Source: Phymorhynchus buccinoides (taxonomy: Eukaryota; Mollusca; Gastropoda; Neogastropoda; Raphitomidae). Taken from it: a stretch of 64,000 nucleotides of DNA. Below the pieces are notes generated by a model. The model was not told the DNA's origin. It searched no databases and saw only the letters and a program-made list of their open reading frames with translations. Positions 43,076 to 55,664 of this stretch are shown one piece after another. Within the stretch, counting starts at the first letter, position 1. Every line of letters starts with the position of its first letter. Position numbers and translations under genes: made by a program. The stretch is taken from NCBI GenBank assembly GCA_017654935.2, contig CM065690.1, positions 13,466,367-13,530,366 on the forward strand. Reading direction: 5' to 3'.

Positions 43076-45316
43076 GTAGATTGTATGTCTTCTTCTCCTC
43101 TTCGATCGCTCAGACAGTTTCCTGTCGATTATGACCGTAGATGCCGTCATGCTGCCGTTATGCGCCTAACTATGAAATAGCCTAGGCCCAGCAAGTCCAG
43201 ACTTCGGCTGGAAGAAATTTTGTTGAAAAGCGTTTCCTTGAAAAAAGCAGGCATTGGGAATTGTCCGCGAAATCGCGGATTTCTGCGAGAGAGAAAAATT
43301 GAAATTGTTACTAAATACTTCGTTTTTGTTACTAAATACTTCAATTGGGGGGGCTTTTCAGAGTTTTTTGTCTCTGACAATTCCCATGCCTGAAAAAGTC
43401 TGGAAAATGGACCGGTACGGCATAAAGATAGTAGATGACAGTAAGCAAAGGGAAAAGGCAGAGTCAAAGAGAGTAACAGATTAGAGGAAGCTACAAGCAC
43501 ATAGCTTCCAGAAGGTGGGGGAACTATTTATGCAAAAGACTCCCCGTGTGCACTGCATCCCCACGGAGGGATAGATTGTATGTCAAAAGCATGCGCGTAT
43601 TGATCTTGCCTGTTGATGTATGTGATTGGAAGCATCTGTTGTCTTCGATTTTAACCCTTTCACCACCAAAGTCAGTTTTAATTTTAGCACCACAGTGATT
43701 TAACACCTATGTCACTAAAATACATCAAATTGGGGTCTATTATCCAAATACCATGTTGTCTTAGTTTTGGGAAGTAAGGGATAGACCTTATTTTATATCT
43801 GTCACAGAAGAATCCCCAATACTGCAGATGGATTTTTTATTCTCTACCCAGGTAAATTTATTAATGAAAATGTTTGGCTGAAATATGGCTGGCGGCGCAG
43901 GTGAAAGGGTTAATTGAATGAGTGTTTTTTAAAAAATGAACATGGATAATATGAATAATAATCATGCTGTTGCAGTTCTTGATATTATAAATCAATCGTG
44001 TCATTGCTGCAAAATGGTCCATAATTTATTAACGCATTTACCAGTACACACATACAATACATGTAGGATTCACATTGTTCTAAGATGGTGTAAAGAAAAG
44101 TGGGTAAAGAGCACTGTAATGTAAATGATTGTCATTTTTCTTGACTTTTTGGGGGGTTTTAATTCTTAAACATCCTATTTCTCATCCGAGAGTGTTGTGA
44201 CACGGTTGAATGATGACGGATGGTGTGAGATTTTGAGAAAAAAATTGCATGAAATAAATAGACGGTACCAACATTACTTGTGATGTTATTGGTCTGTTGG
44301 TGTATACGTACGACTATGCGTGTGTGTGTTGCATACTTATTTTTCAGTGGGGAGGAGGATGGGGGATGGTGTGGGGCTGTTTTTTTGCTTTCAGTTTCAT
44401 CTGATCTCATCACAACTACACCCTTCTGTTCTGTTACGACTCTCTCACCAGCAGTGACCCTAAGTCTCACAGAATTATTATAATTTTAAGTAAGCAAAAA
44501 AAGTATTTCATGCATTTAATTTGCTAACGTTTTGCTAAATTTGTGGATTTCTGTTTGTCAAATTAAGTTCTAAGTAGGTCTATGGTGCTCAAATTTATCT
44601 GGTCTTGCCCCCAACTGCATCAGATAATCGAAGACAATGGGATCTTCTTCTTTTTTCCTCTTCTTCTTCTTCTGCGTTGGCCATGCTTATGGCCACTGCA
44701 ACGACCACCTTTTTACAAGAGTGAATGGCCAGAATGGCCCAATAAGGCCAGAAAATAGTAGATGACAGTAAGAAAACAAGGGCATCCATCGCAGCAGGCC
44801 CCGCCAGCGCAGCACCATCAGCGCCAGGCGGTTCACCTTCGGGGCCTGCATCAACCCAAGATTAAAATTAGGGATAGGGGCCATAGGCCAAAGTAGTGGT
44901 AAATGAAAGGCAGGAGCTGTGCCGGTCGGGGTCCGCCCCGGTGAGCGCTTCGCTAGCCGGATTGGGGGGTCCAGCCTGGATACTACGAAAAAGCCTATGG
45001 CTAACTGTAATATGGCTGTCAATACCACCAGACAGTTTACTTCTTTTTTCTTTTAAATCATTAAGTTCAAACTCTCATTTGCCCTCTCCCAGTTTCCGTC
45101 GAGTTTATAGCCTTCATAGGCTCCTTCGACGTACAGATCCAGATCCAGATCCAGATCCAAACAGTAGTTTTTAAGATAATCGATACACAGACAGACAGAC
45201 ACACACACTGATCGCAATACCTCGGCCTCTGGCCGGGTATTGAAAAGGCAAGTGTCAAAGAACTGATAGAGGAAATTTCCAGAAGGTGGGGAAATATTTT
45301 TGTAAACTGAAAGATC

Positions 45317-45377
45317 CCCCCCCCCCCCCCCCCCCGGTATCCCCGGGGGGGGGTGGGGGGGGGGGGGGGGGGGGACG
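45317..45377. repeat. C-run and G-run pair in copy B
   Basis: About 20 C, GGTATCCCC, then two long G runs. The matching place in A (30,238-30,270) has only a C run, and in C (52,343-52,385) about 43 C. Mixed C and G runs on one strand suggest slippage or a consensus error. Confidence 0.7.
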
Positions 45378-45527
45378 ATGGGATCAATTGTACTATTAGC
45401 AACAGCTGTAGTGTACGCGTAGGATGGGGGAAAAAAACTGAAACAGACTAGGATGGGTTGAATGGGCCCACCATGGGAACATCATTCAATATCGGCTGTG
45501 ATTAATATTAACGCTCCAATTAAGCAG

Positions 45528-45685
45528 GGACGGTATTCCGGTCGAGATAGCATGAGCCTTAGCCTGATGCTAACTTAGAAGCTCTACCATTGTCCTATTA
45601 AATCCTATAGGACTTTTGGAAGAGCTTCTAAGTTAGCATGATGCTAAGTCCAGAATGTTATCTCTGCATGAATACCGTTCCTGGT
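45528..45685. mobile_element. Foldback MITE in copy B with a chimeric right end
   Basis: Counterpart of 29,936-30,092. Just after GCTAAGT the expected CTCATGCTATCTCGAC is replaced by CCAGAATGTTATCTCTGC, which is exactly the flank of the other MITE site at 28,872 / 46,750. It then returns to ATGAATACCG. Confidence 0.7.
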
Positions 45686-46756
45686 GTATTGTGGCATTAT
45701 GTTTGGCTGTGATTGTTTTAATGCCCCCCCCAGACAGTGATCAATATCGATATAACGTTAGTGTTTAACTAGTATCTACCAATTTGTCCGTAAAAAAAAT
45801 GTTGTTGTAGGCTACAATATTGTACTCCCTCGAACAAACTAGAGACTGGGTATACATGGCAGAATGAATGTTTGGTCAAAAGTTCCTGTAAACCACACAC
45901 ACACACGCACGCACGCACACACACATGGAGATAAAGGAACAGTAAAACACCCAGGTAGTGCTGATTTAAAATTTTCGGTTTAACTCCTTTCACCGCCAAA
46001 GTCGCATTTTAGCACCACAGTGATTTAACACCTATGTCACTAAAAGGCATCAAATTGGGGTCTATTATCCAAAGACCCTATTGTCTTAGTTTTGGGAAGT
46101 AAGGATAGACCTTATTTTTTATATATTTCACAGAAGAATCCCCAATACTGCAGATGGATTTTGTTCTCTATCCAGGTAAATGTAATGGACATTTTGGGCT
46201 GAAATATGGTGGCGGTGAAAGGGTTAATGTTAAAACCTTTGTCGATAAAACCAAGAACTGCTAAAGAAAGCGAATGGCTGTGCCTTTTTATGCTCTTTGT
46301 TGTCAGCAGAAATCACCACTCACTCACACACACGACTATGCACATACATTTACAAGCAAGTTTAAATGTAAATATGTGTTCCATGTTTTTTTGTTTGTGG
46401 CTCAAGCCACAAAAACCTATAACTCACTTTGTCGGTCGGTCGTGTCTGTCGTTCCAAAATTGTCGCACTTCAAATCGAGGCTACTCTGAATGAATGAAAT
46501 TTGGAATTTTACGTCCTCTCGACCTGGGAAGGCACATTTGTGAGAATCGAGGCTACCTTTCAAAATTAATTGAGGCCGCTCTTTAAAATGATGTATTTTA
46601 AAAGCGTACAAAATAATAAACATACGTAATACAGACACTAACAACAGACACGACGAGTATGCGGTGCTTCTTTTGATGAGTATAAGTAGGATACATAATT
46701 TTAAATGTTTTCCAAAAGATATATAAAAAGTTACGAAAGGGTGCAGAGATAACATT

Positions 46757-46920
46757 CTGGAACGGTATTCATGTCGAGATAGCATTGAGACTTAGCACTG
46801 ATGACTAACTTAGAAGCTCTTCGCAATGTCCTATACGGATTTAATAGGACTTTTGGAAGAGCTTTCTAAGTTAGCATCATGCTAAGTCTCATGCTATCTC
46901 GACGTGAATACCGGTTCCCT
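46757..46920. mobile_element. Foldback MITE present in B and C, absent in A
   Basis: GGAACGGTATTCATGTCGAG ... CGTGAATACCGGTTCC inserted in the 440-bp element between AACATTCT and TGGTTTACAG. Copy A has the uninterrupted ACCAGAATGTTATC at about 28,870. The matching insertion in C is at 50,797-50,948. Confidence 0.8.
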
Positions 46921-48728
46921 GGTTTACAGATTAAAATGTATTATTGTAAAGCCAGGGGAGGTGACTCCTGATTGGAGTGGTAAAAATAGACCGCGTGAGC
47001 GCCACAAAACTATTGCGATTTTGCGCTTGTTAACTTAATATTTTCATTTTTGATATATCTTATCTCATTATGTCTTACACAGGTGGAAGAGAAGTTTCCA
47101 TGTGCGTTGTGCAATGTCAATGGACAATTAAGATACATGACTTATGACACACGTGCGCATACTTGCATGCAGCACAGATGTTTTACACAACATCCCACTT
47201 AAATGCCAAACAAAACACTTACCACACACACACACACGCACATTTCAATAACTAAAGTTACAGCAATATCCCCTATGGCGCAATAACTAAAGTTACAGGA
47301 CGTCAAACATTAATATTCGCACACACACATTCTTATGCACGCGGACGCTATCTGTGCACATGCACCGATCTGTGCACATGCAATCATTATTTCAGGCATA
47401 CACACACTTGTGCGAATTTCCAAATAGCAAGCTTATTCCGTGCCTTATAGAAGTAGGCTAATAGAGGGTTTTGTGTTATGTTTGTTTGATTGTTTTTTTG
47501 ATTGCTACACACAATTAGAGTTGAGACCCGGTTCAAAAAACCGAACCGGTTTTTAAACCGGTTTCCCATCTTCGAACCGGTTTTACCGAACAGGTTTTTT
47601 TAAACCAGTACTCGCATCACTAGTTTCACCTATGCAAACATATTTATTTGGTCAGAATATTCACACACCACGCGCACACGCAACACATACACACAAGAAA
47701 AGAAACTTAATAATTTTAATTATGACACACACACACTCAACTCAACACTCAAAGCCATACACCACCACCAACTAGAAAACAGCTATTCTTGGTTTTACAA
47801 ACACCCAATCTGCGCTGAGAATCAGTGTTGTTCTTCAAAAAGAATGCGTTATTCTAAGACAAACTAACTTTTAGTTTGCAGTTAAAAAACCGCGTCACAG
47901 CAACTGGAACTGGTTTTTCGAACCGCAAACGAAAGTTCAGCACCGCTTTTTCGGTTCGAATACAAATATTCAGGTACGCATTAAACGTTTGCATTTAAGT
48001 ACGGGAACTGCAGCATATTCGAGCACCTTAACTTTAAGCTCCATTATTCAGAAAACGTCACCACAGAATTTTACGAATACTAGCGCAACGCCTAGTACTG
48101 GTAATGCCTAGTACCGGTAACGCCTAGTAACGGTAACGCCGAGTACTGGTAACGCTGAGTACAGCAAATTTGAAGCGAATCGGTTAAGCAACAGCGGAGT
48201 TATTGTAAGGCTCCGTTTCCCGTTGGCGCTGCTGTGAGAGTGACGCACTCTCCCACCCCCAAGAAAAGAAAAAAAACATTTCTCCAATTTGCTGCTAGGC
48301 TTTGCCCGGGCCATAGCAAGCCTGACAGCAAATTTAAAGCAATTCGGTTTAGAAACGGCGGTGTTATTTGTGAAAATGTGAAGCGGCGTATAGCGCACGC
48401 GTTTTTGAACCGATTCGCTTCCGGTTTGGCACACCGATAGTCACCGTACCCGGTCATGTATCTGCCAAATTCGAAGTCAATCGGCCCAGAAACGCTGGAG
48501 ATAAGCGCGCCGAGAGGCCGGCGGATGCGCGTTTGGCGCATTTGCGAAACCGCGCAAAATCCGACACGGCCGCCTCGGTTGCCGTTGCAAACGCCCCGTT
48601 AGGGCTCACAGCAAATTTGAAGCGATTCGGTCGAAAAACGGCGGAGTTATAAAATATAAGGCCCGTTTCGTGTTTCAGACAGACACACACGCACACAGAC
48701 ACGGGACTTGCCAAATTACTATATGATC

Positions 48729-48908
48729 AAAAAAAAATAAAAAAAAAAAAAAAAACTCATCTAAAAAAAAAAAAAGAAAAATGCCAGAAAAAAAAAATAA
48801 AATTAAAAAAAAAAAAAAAAAAAACAAAACACAAAAATAAAAAAAAAAAAAAATAAAAAAAAAAAAAAAAAAAAAAAAAAATAAAAAAAATAAAAAAAAA
48901 AAAAAAAA

Positions 48909-48995
<87 letters not shown>

Positions 48996-49008
48996 AAAAA
49001 AATAAAAA
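48729..49008. repeat. Poly-A stretch of 280 bases between copies B and C
   Basis: Almost only A, with scattered single T or C and two short words (ACTCATCT, GAAAAATGCCAGAAAA). It lies exactly where the unit turns around. The Phe-rich frames on the - strand come from it and are not genes. Confidence 0.9.
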
Positions 49009-50796
49009 GTCTGGGATGATTATATAGTATGGAATCCCGTGTCTGTGTGGTGTGTGTTTCTGTCGAAACACGAACGGGCCTTATAAACTCCGCCGTTTCG
49101 ACCCCGAATTCGCTCAAATTGCTGTGAGCCCTCACGGGGGCGATGGCAACCGGCAACCGAGGCGGCCCGGATCATTTGCGCGCGTTTCGCAAATGCGCCC
49201 AAACGCGCATCCGCCGGCCCTCTCGTGCGCCCGTATCTCCGGAGTTTCTGGACCCATTGCCTTCAAAATGTGGCAGGTACATGACCGGTGACGGTGACTA
49301 CGGTGCTCGTGCCAAACCGGAAGCGACGATCGGTTCAAAACGCTGTGCGCTATACGCTGCCTTACCTTTTCACAATAACTCCGCAGTTTCTTAACCGAAT
49401 CGCCTCAAATTGGCTGTCAGCTGCTATGGCCCGGGCAAAAAAACAAAAAACCCTAGCAGCAAATTGGAGACAATCGGGGAGAGCGCGTCACTCTCACAGC
49501 AGCGCCAACGTGAAACGGGGCCTCGTAACTCCGGCGTTTTCCGTTTTCTTAACCGAATCGCTTCAAAAGTTTGCTGTACTCAGCGATTACCAGTACTTGG
49601 TTTACGTTGAATAGGCGTTACCAGTACGGTGCATTGCCAGTACTAGGCGTTGCCTAGTATTCGTAAAATTCTGTGGTGACGTTTTCTGAATAATGGAGCT
49701 TTAAAGTTAATGGTGCCTCGAATATGCTGCAGTTCCCGTACTTAAATGCAAACGTTTAATGCGTACCTGAATATTGTATTCGAACCGAAAAAGCGGTGCT
49801 GAACTTTTGCGGTTCGAAAAAACCGATTCGAGTTGCTGTGAAAACCGGTTTTTTAAAATGCAAACTGAATTAGCCGCATTCTTTTTGAAGAACAAACACT
49901 GATTCTTCAGCCCAGATTGGGTGTTGTAAACCAAGAGTAGCCTGTTTCTAGTTGTGGTGGTGTGATGGCTTGAGTGTGAGTTGAGTGTGTTGTGTGTATC
50001 ATAATAAAAATATTAAGTTTCTTTATTGGTGTATGTGGTGCGTCTGTGCGTGGTGTGTGTGAATATTCTGACAAATAAATATGTTTGCATAGGTGAAAAC
50101 TAGTGATGCGAGTACTGGTTTAAAAAAAGAAACCGGTGGTAAAACCGGTTCGAAGAGGGGAAATCGTGTTTAAAACGGTTTGTGATTTTGAACCGGTTCT
50201 CAACTCTAATTGTATGTGTAGCAATCAAAAAAAACAATCAAACAAACATAACACAACCTCTATTAGCATACTTCTATAAGGCCCGGAATAAGCTTGCTAT
50301 TTGGAAATTCGCACAAGTGTGTTGTATGCCTGAAATAATGATGCATGTGCACAGATGGTGCATAGTGCACAGATAGCGTCCCGAGTGATAAGAATGTGTG
50401 CTGTGCGAATATTAATGTTTGACGGTCCTGTAACTTAGTTATTGCGCCATAGGGGATATTGCTGTAACTTTAAGTATTGAAATGTGCGTGTGTTGTGTGT
50501 GTGTGTGTTTTTGGCATTTAAGTTGGGATGTGTGTTTAAAACATCTGGGCTGCATGCAAAGTATGCGCAACCGTTGTCAAAAAGTCCATGTATCGTAAGT
50601 TTGTCCATTGACATGCACAACGCACATGGAAAACTCTCTTCCAGCACTGTGTAGCATAATGAGACTATATCAAAATGAAACTATTAATTAACAACGCGCA
50701 AAATCGCAAAGTTTGTGGCGCGCCGGTCTTATTTTTACCACTCCAATCAGGAGTCACCCCCCGGGCTTTTCAATATATTTTAATCTGTAAAACCAG

Positions 50797-50948
50797 GGGA
50801 CGGTATTCATGTCGAGATAGCATGAGGCTTCGCCTGATGCTAACTTAGAGCTCTTCAAAAAGTCCTAATTAAATCCTATAGGACATTGAAGAGCTTCTAG
50901 GTAGCATCATGCTAAGTCTCATGCTATCTCGACATGAATACCGTTCCT
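50797..50948. mobile_element. Foldback MITE in copy C (site empty in A)
   Basis: CAGGGGACGGTATTCATGTC ... CGACATGAATACCGTTCCT, between TGTAAAAC and AGAATGTTACTCTGC. Same site as 46,757-46,920 in B. Confidence 0.75.
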
Positions 50949-52031
50949 AGAATGTTACTCTGCACCCTTTCGTAACTTTTTATATCTTTTGGAAAACATT
51001 AAAATATGTATCCTACTTATGCTCATCAAAAGAAGCACCCGCATACTTTCGTGTGTCTGTGTAGTGTCTGATTTACGTATGGTTATTTACTTTGTACGCT
51101 TTTAAAATACATCATTTTAAAAGAGGCGGCCTCAATAATTTTGAAAAGGTTATCCTCGATCTCACAAATGTGCCTTCCCAGGTCGAGGAGAGAGGGACGT
51201 AAAAATTCCAAATTTCATTCATTCAGGTAGCCTCGATTTGAAGGCGACAATGTTTGGAACGACATGACGACCGACCGACAAAGTGAGTATAGCGTTTGTG
51301 GCTTGAGCCACAAACAAAAAAAACATGGAACACATATTCAATTTAAACTTCTGGTAAATGTATGTGATAGTCGTGGGTGTGGTGAGTGGTCGATTTCGCT
51401 GACAACAAAGGGCATTAACAAGGCACAGCCTTCGCGTAGACTTTATCAGTCCTTGGTTTTATCGACAAAGGTTTTTAACATTAACCCTTTCACCGCCCAA
51501 CCATATTTCAGCCCAAAAGTCCAATTACATTACCTGGATAGAGAACAAAATCCCTCTGTCCCTCACGTATTGGGGATTATTCTGGAAATATATATAAAAT
51601 AAGGTCATCCTTACTTCCCCAACTAAGACACACGGGGTCTTTTCGATACAGAACCCCAATTTGGATGCCTTTAGTGACATAGGTGTTTAAAAACTGTGGT
51701 GCTAAAATGCGATTGGCGGTGAAAAAGGGTTACAACCGAAAATTTTAAATTGCCACTACCCTGGTGTTTACTGTTACTATTATCCCACTGTTGTGTGCGT
51801 GCGTGCGTTTGTGTGTGGTAGTTTAACAGGACTTTTGACCAACATCTTCTGCATGTATACCCAGTCTCTAGTTTGTTCGAGGGAGTACCAATATTGTCAG
51901 CCTACAACAATCATTTTTTACGGGAACAAATTTGTAGATACTAGTTAAACACTAACGTTAATCGATATTGATCACTGTCTGGGGTGGGGCATTAAACACA
52001 ATCACAGACAAACATAATGGCCACAATACAC

Positions 52032-52193
52032 CAGGGACGGTGAATTCATGTCGGATAGTATGAGACTTAGCCCATGCTGCTAACTTAGAAGCTCTTCCAA
52101 AAGTCCTATTAAATCCTAATAGGACATTGGAAGAGCTTCTAAATGTTAGCATCATGCTAAGTTCATGCATTCCTTTCGACATTGAATACCGTC
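52032..52193. mobile_element. Foldback MITE in copy C, counterpart of 29,936
   Basis: CAGGGACGGTGAATTCATGT ... CATTGAATACCGTCCTG. Several single-base insertions disturb the arms compared with A. Confidence 0.7.
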
Positions 52194-52340
52194 CTGTTAA
52201 TTGGAGCGTAATATTATCACAGCCGATATGAATGATGTTCCCATGGTGGGCCCATGCAACCCATCATAGTCTGTTTCAGTTTTTTCCCCCATTCAACCTA
52301 CGCGTATACTACAGCTGTTGCTAATAGACAATGATCCATC

Positions 52341-52387
<47 letters not shown>

Positions 52388-54699
52388 GGGGATACCCGGG
52401 GGATCTGTCAGTTACAAAATATTTCCCCACCTTTGAGAAATTTCCTCTATCAGTTCTTTGCCATTGGCCCTTTTGCAAATACCCGCCAGAGCCAGGTTAG
52501 TGCGATCGGTTTGTGGTGTCTGTCTGTCTGTGTATCGTAGTATCTTAATAAAAAACTACGTTTTGGATCTGGAGTAGGATATGGATCTGTACGTCGAGAG
52601 CCTATGAAGGCTAAAATCTGGACGGAAACTGGGAGATCGCAAATGAGAGTTTGAACTTAAATGATTAAAGAAAAAAGAAGTAAACTGTCTGTGTATCTGA
52701 CAGTTATATTACATTGTCTAGGCTTTTCATAGTATCCGGCTGGACCAATTCCGGCTAGGCGAAGCCGCTCACCGGGGCGGACCCCGACCGGCAAAGCTCC
52801 TGCCTTTCATTTGCACTTACTTTGGGCCTATGTTCCCCTATCCTAATTTTAACTCTGCTTGATGCAGGCCCCGAAGGTGATGAACCGCCTGGCGTGATGG
52901 ATGCTGCGCTGGCGGGGCTGCTGCGATGGAGCCCTTGCTTTTGTTACTGTTATCTCTAGTTCTGGCCTTCTTATTGGATGCCATTCTGGCCATTTACTCT
53001 GTAAAAAGGTGGTCGTTGCAGGTGGCCATAGCATGGGAACGCAGAAGAAAGAAGAGAGGAAAAAAGAAAGGAGAAGATCCATTGTTCTTCGATTATTTGA
53101 GCAAATGGGGCAAGACAGATAATTTGAGCCCCAAAACCTACTTAGAACTTAATTGACAAACAGAAATACCACAAATTTAGCAAAACGTAGCAAAAAACAA
53201 TAAATGCATGAACTACTTTTTTTGCTACTGAAAATTATAATAATTCTGTGAGACTTAGGGTCACTGCTGGTGAGAGAGTCTAACGAACAGAAGGGTGTAG
53301 TTGTCGCTTGTGATGAGATCAGATGAAAACTGAAAGCAAAAAAACCGCCCCACACATCCCCACATCCCCTCCCCACTGAAAAATAAAGTATGCAAAACCA
53401 CAACGCATAGTCGTACGTATACACCAACAGACCAATAACATCACAAGTAATGTTGGTACCGTCTATTTATTTCATGCAATTTTTTCCTCAAAATCTCACA
53501 CCATCCGTCATCATTCAACCGTGTCACGACAACACTCTCGATGAGAAAAGGATGTTTAAGAATTAATTAAAAAAAGTCAAAAAAATGAACAATCTTTACA
53601 TTACTGTGCTCTTTTTTTTGACTTTCTTTCCTCACACCATCTTATAACAATGTGAATCCTCTGTTTGTTGTGTGTCCTGGTAAATGCTTATAATTATGGA
53701 CCCTTTTGCAGCAATGACATGATGATTATATATCAAGAACTGCAACAGCATGACTTTATTCATATTATCCATTTTTGATTTTTTTAAAAAAAAAAACACT
53801 CTGCAATTAACCTTTCAACCGGCCAGCCATATTTCAGCCAAACATTCTCATTAAATTACTTGGTCGAGAACAATTCCATCTGCAGGATTGGGGATTCTTC
53901 TGTGACAGATATACAAGAAAAATAAAGTCTACCCTTACTTCCCAAACTAAACATAGGGATCTTTGGATATAGACCATTTGATGTCTTTAGTGACGATAGT
54001 GTACATCACTGTGTGCTAATTTGGACTTTGGTGTGAAAGGGTTAAAATTCGAAACAACAGATGCTTTCCAATCATTATTACAATCAACAGGCAGGATCAA
54101 TACGCGCATGCTTTTGAGCATACAATCTATCCTCCGTGGGATGCATGCACCGGGGATCTTTTGCATAAATAGTTTCCCCCGCATTCTGGAAGCTATGTGC
54201 TTGTAGCTTCCCTCTAATCTGTTACTCTCTTTGCCTCTGCCTTTTCCCTTTGCTTACTGCATCTACTATCTTTCTGCCCGTACGGTCTACCGTACCGGTC
54301 CATTTTCAAGACTTTTTCAGGCAATCGGGAAGGCGTTCAGAGACAAAAAAACTCCTGAAAAGCCCACTCAACAATTGGAAGTATTATAAGTAACAAAAAT
54401 ACGACAGTATTTAGTAAACAATTTCAATTTTTTCTCGATCCTCAGAAAGAAAAGATAAATTCCCGTCTCGATTTCGCGAACAATTCCCATGAGCCCTTGC
54501 TTTTTTTTTCAAAGCAAACTGTCTCTTCAACAACAATTTCTTCCAGTCCGAAGTTGGGACTCGCTGGGCCATAACCATTTTCTTAATTGGGCGCATAACA
54601 CGGCAGCATGACGCATCTACGGTCATAATCGACAGGAAACGTTCTACTCCTTGAGAGATCGTGCAAGAAGAAGAATGACAGAATACAATACTACTGTAC

Positions 54700-55664
54700 A
54701 CTGAATAAAATGACAAACCACTTCCAAAGCTAGTTTTTGTGTGTATTGAAAGTCAACTGTGAAGAAATCCTGCAAAAAGAGAAAAGCAAAATCACTAATT
54801 TTTTTTCAGCGGCATTAGAAAGGGTCCAAAGACGAGCAACAAAATTAGTTGAATGTGTTGGTCACCTTGATTATGAACACAGACTAAGAAAGTTGAAATT
54901 ACCATCTCTGAAATACAGAAAAATTCATGGGGATCAGATAAACACATACAAAAAAATTCACAGTAATAACAATACTAATAAATATTTCTTCCAGCTAAGC
55001 TTAGTTCCCTGTTCCAGCTAACACTGACTCAAGAAAAACCCAGCTAACAAGTGATGTAAAAGATTACTAAACGCAGCTATAGGACCTGGTAACTAATAGT
55101 TAGAAAATTTTTTAATTTTCCTAACGACAGAGCAAAGTACACAAAGTTTTGGAATCTCTTTTTTACCCTCTTTCTTTTCCTCTTTCCCCTGCACAACATT
55201 AATTAAACGAGCACAGAATCTAAACACACCACAATTCAAATCAAAACATCTCCTTGGGTGGATATACACAAACTATATCCTTATAAATCCTAATCTTAAT
55301 CTTAAAATTCTCTTTAATTGGTTCAAGTTCATCACTACATCTATTTCAGGGCAGGTAAATATTAGTAGGTTTTTTTGAAATATGAGTGTTACGTTCTTCT
55401 TCAATAAATGGTGTTTTTCCCCTTTTTTTCCGTTTCTTCTTTTTCACATAATTCGTAAAAATTTCAAATTCTAATCAAATTCTCTTCTCAAATTTCTCCC
55501 TCCTCCCTCTCCCTCTTTTATTTAATTCTTTGATGATGTTATATGCATTTTATTGTTTATTGTTTCGATTGATGTAATCTGAATGTTTTTAGAATTGTTT
55601 ATCGAGCCTGTGATCGCACAATTTAATTTCCACACATGGATGAATAAAGTTGTATTGATTGAAT
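54700..55664 (+). pseudogene. 5'-truncated LINE, copy C, disrupted
   Basis: Begins like A ([13 protein letters not shown]) and keeps [20 protein letters not shown] and [20 protein letters not shown], then breaks at about 55,020. The rest is recognisable only in pieces (TTTTGGAAT, ATTAAACGAGCACAGAATCT). It is about 200 bases longer than in A through scattered T- and C-rich insertions. The tail is TTGTATTGATTGAATTGC near 55,650. Confidence 0.65.

Larger units (their letters stand above)
37762..48728 (-). repeat. Copy B of the triplicated unit (inverted)
   Basis: Reverse complement of copy A, landmark for landmark, from the central MITE to ACTATATGATC at 48,728, which matches copy A at about 27,097. 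Differences from A seen by eye include an added foldback MITE (46,757-46,920), a missing 28-base piece near 47,308, a CACACACACA tract next to the C/G run near 42,070, and scattered base changes. Confidence 0.9.

Noticed and set aside
37762..48728. Second, independent gene-poor locus
   Set aside because: It is the inverted copy of 27,090-37,751, not new content.
48757..49156. Phe-rich membrane-like protein on the - strand
   Set aside because: Direct translation of the poly-A block.
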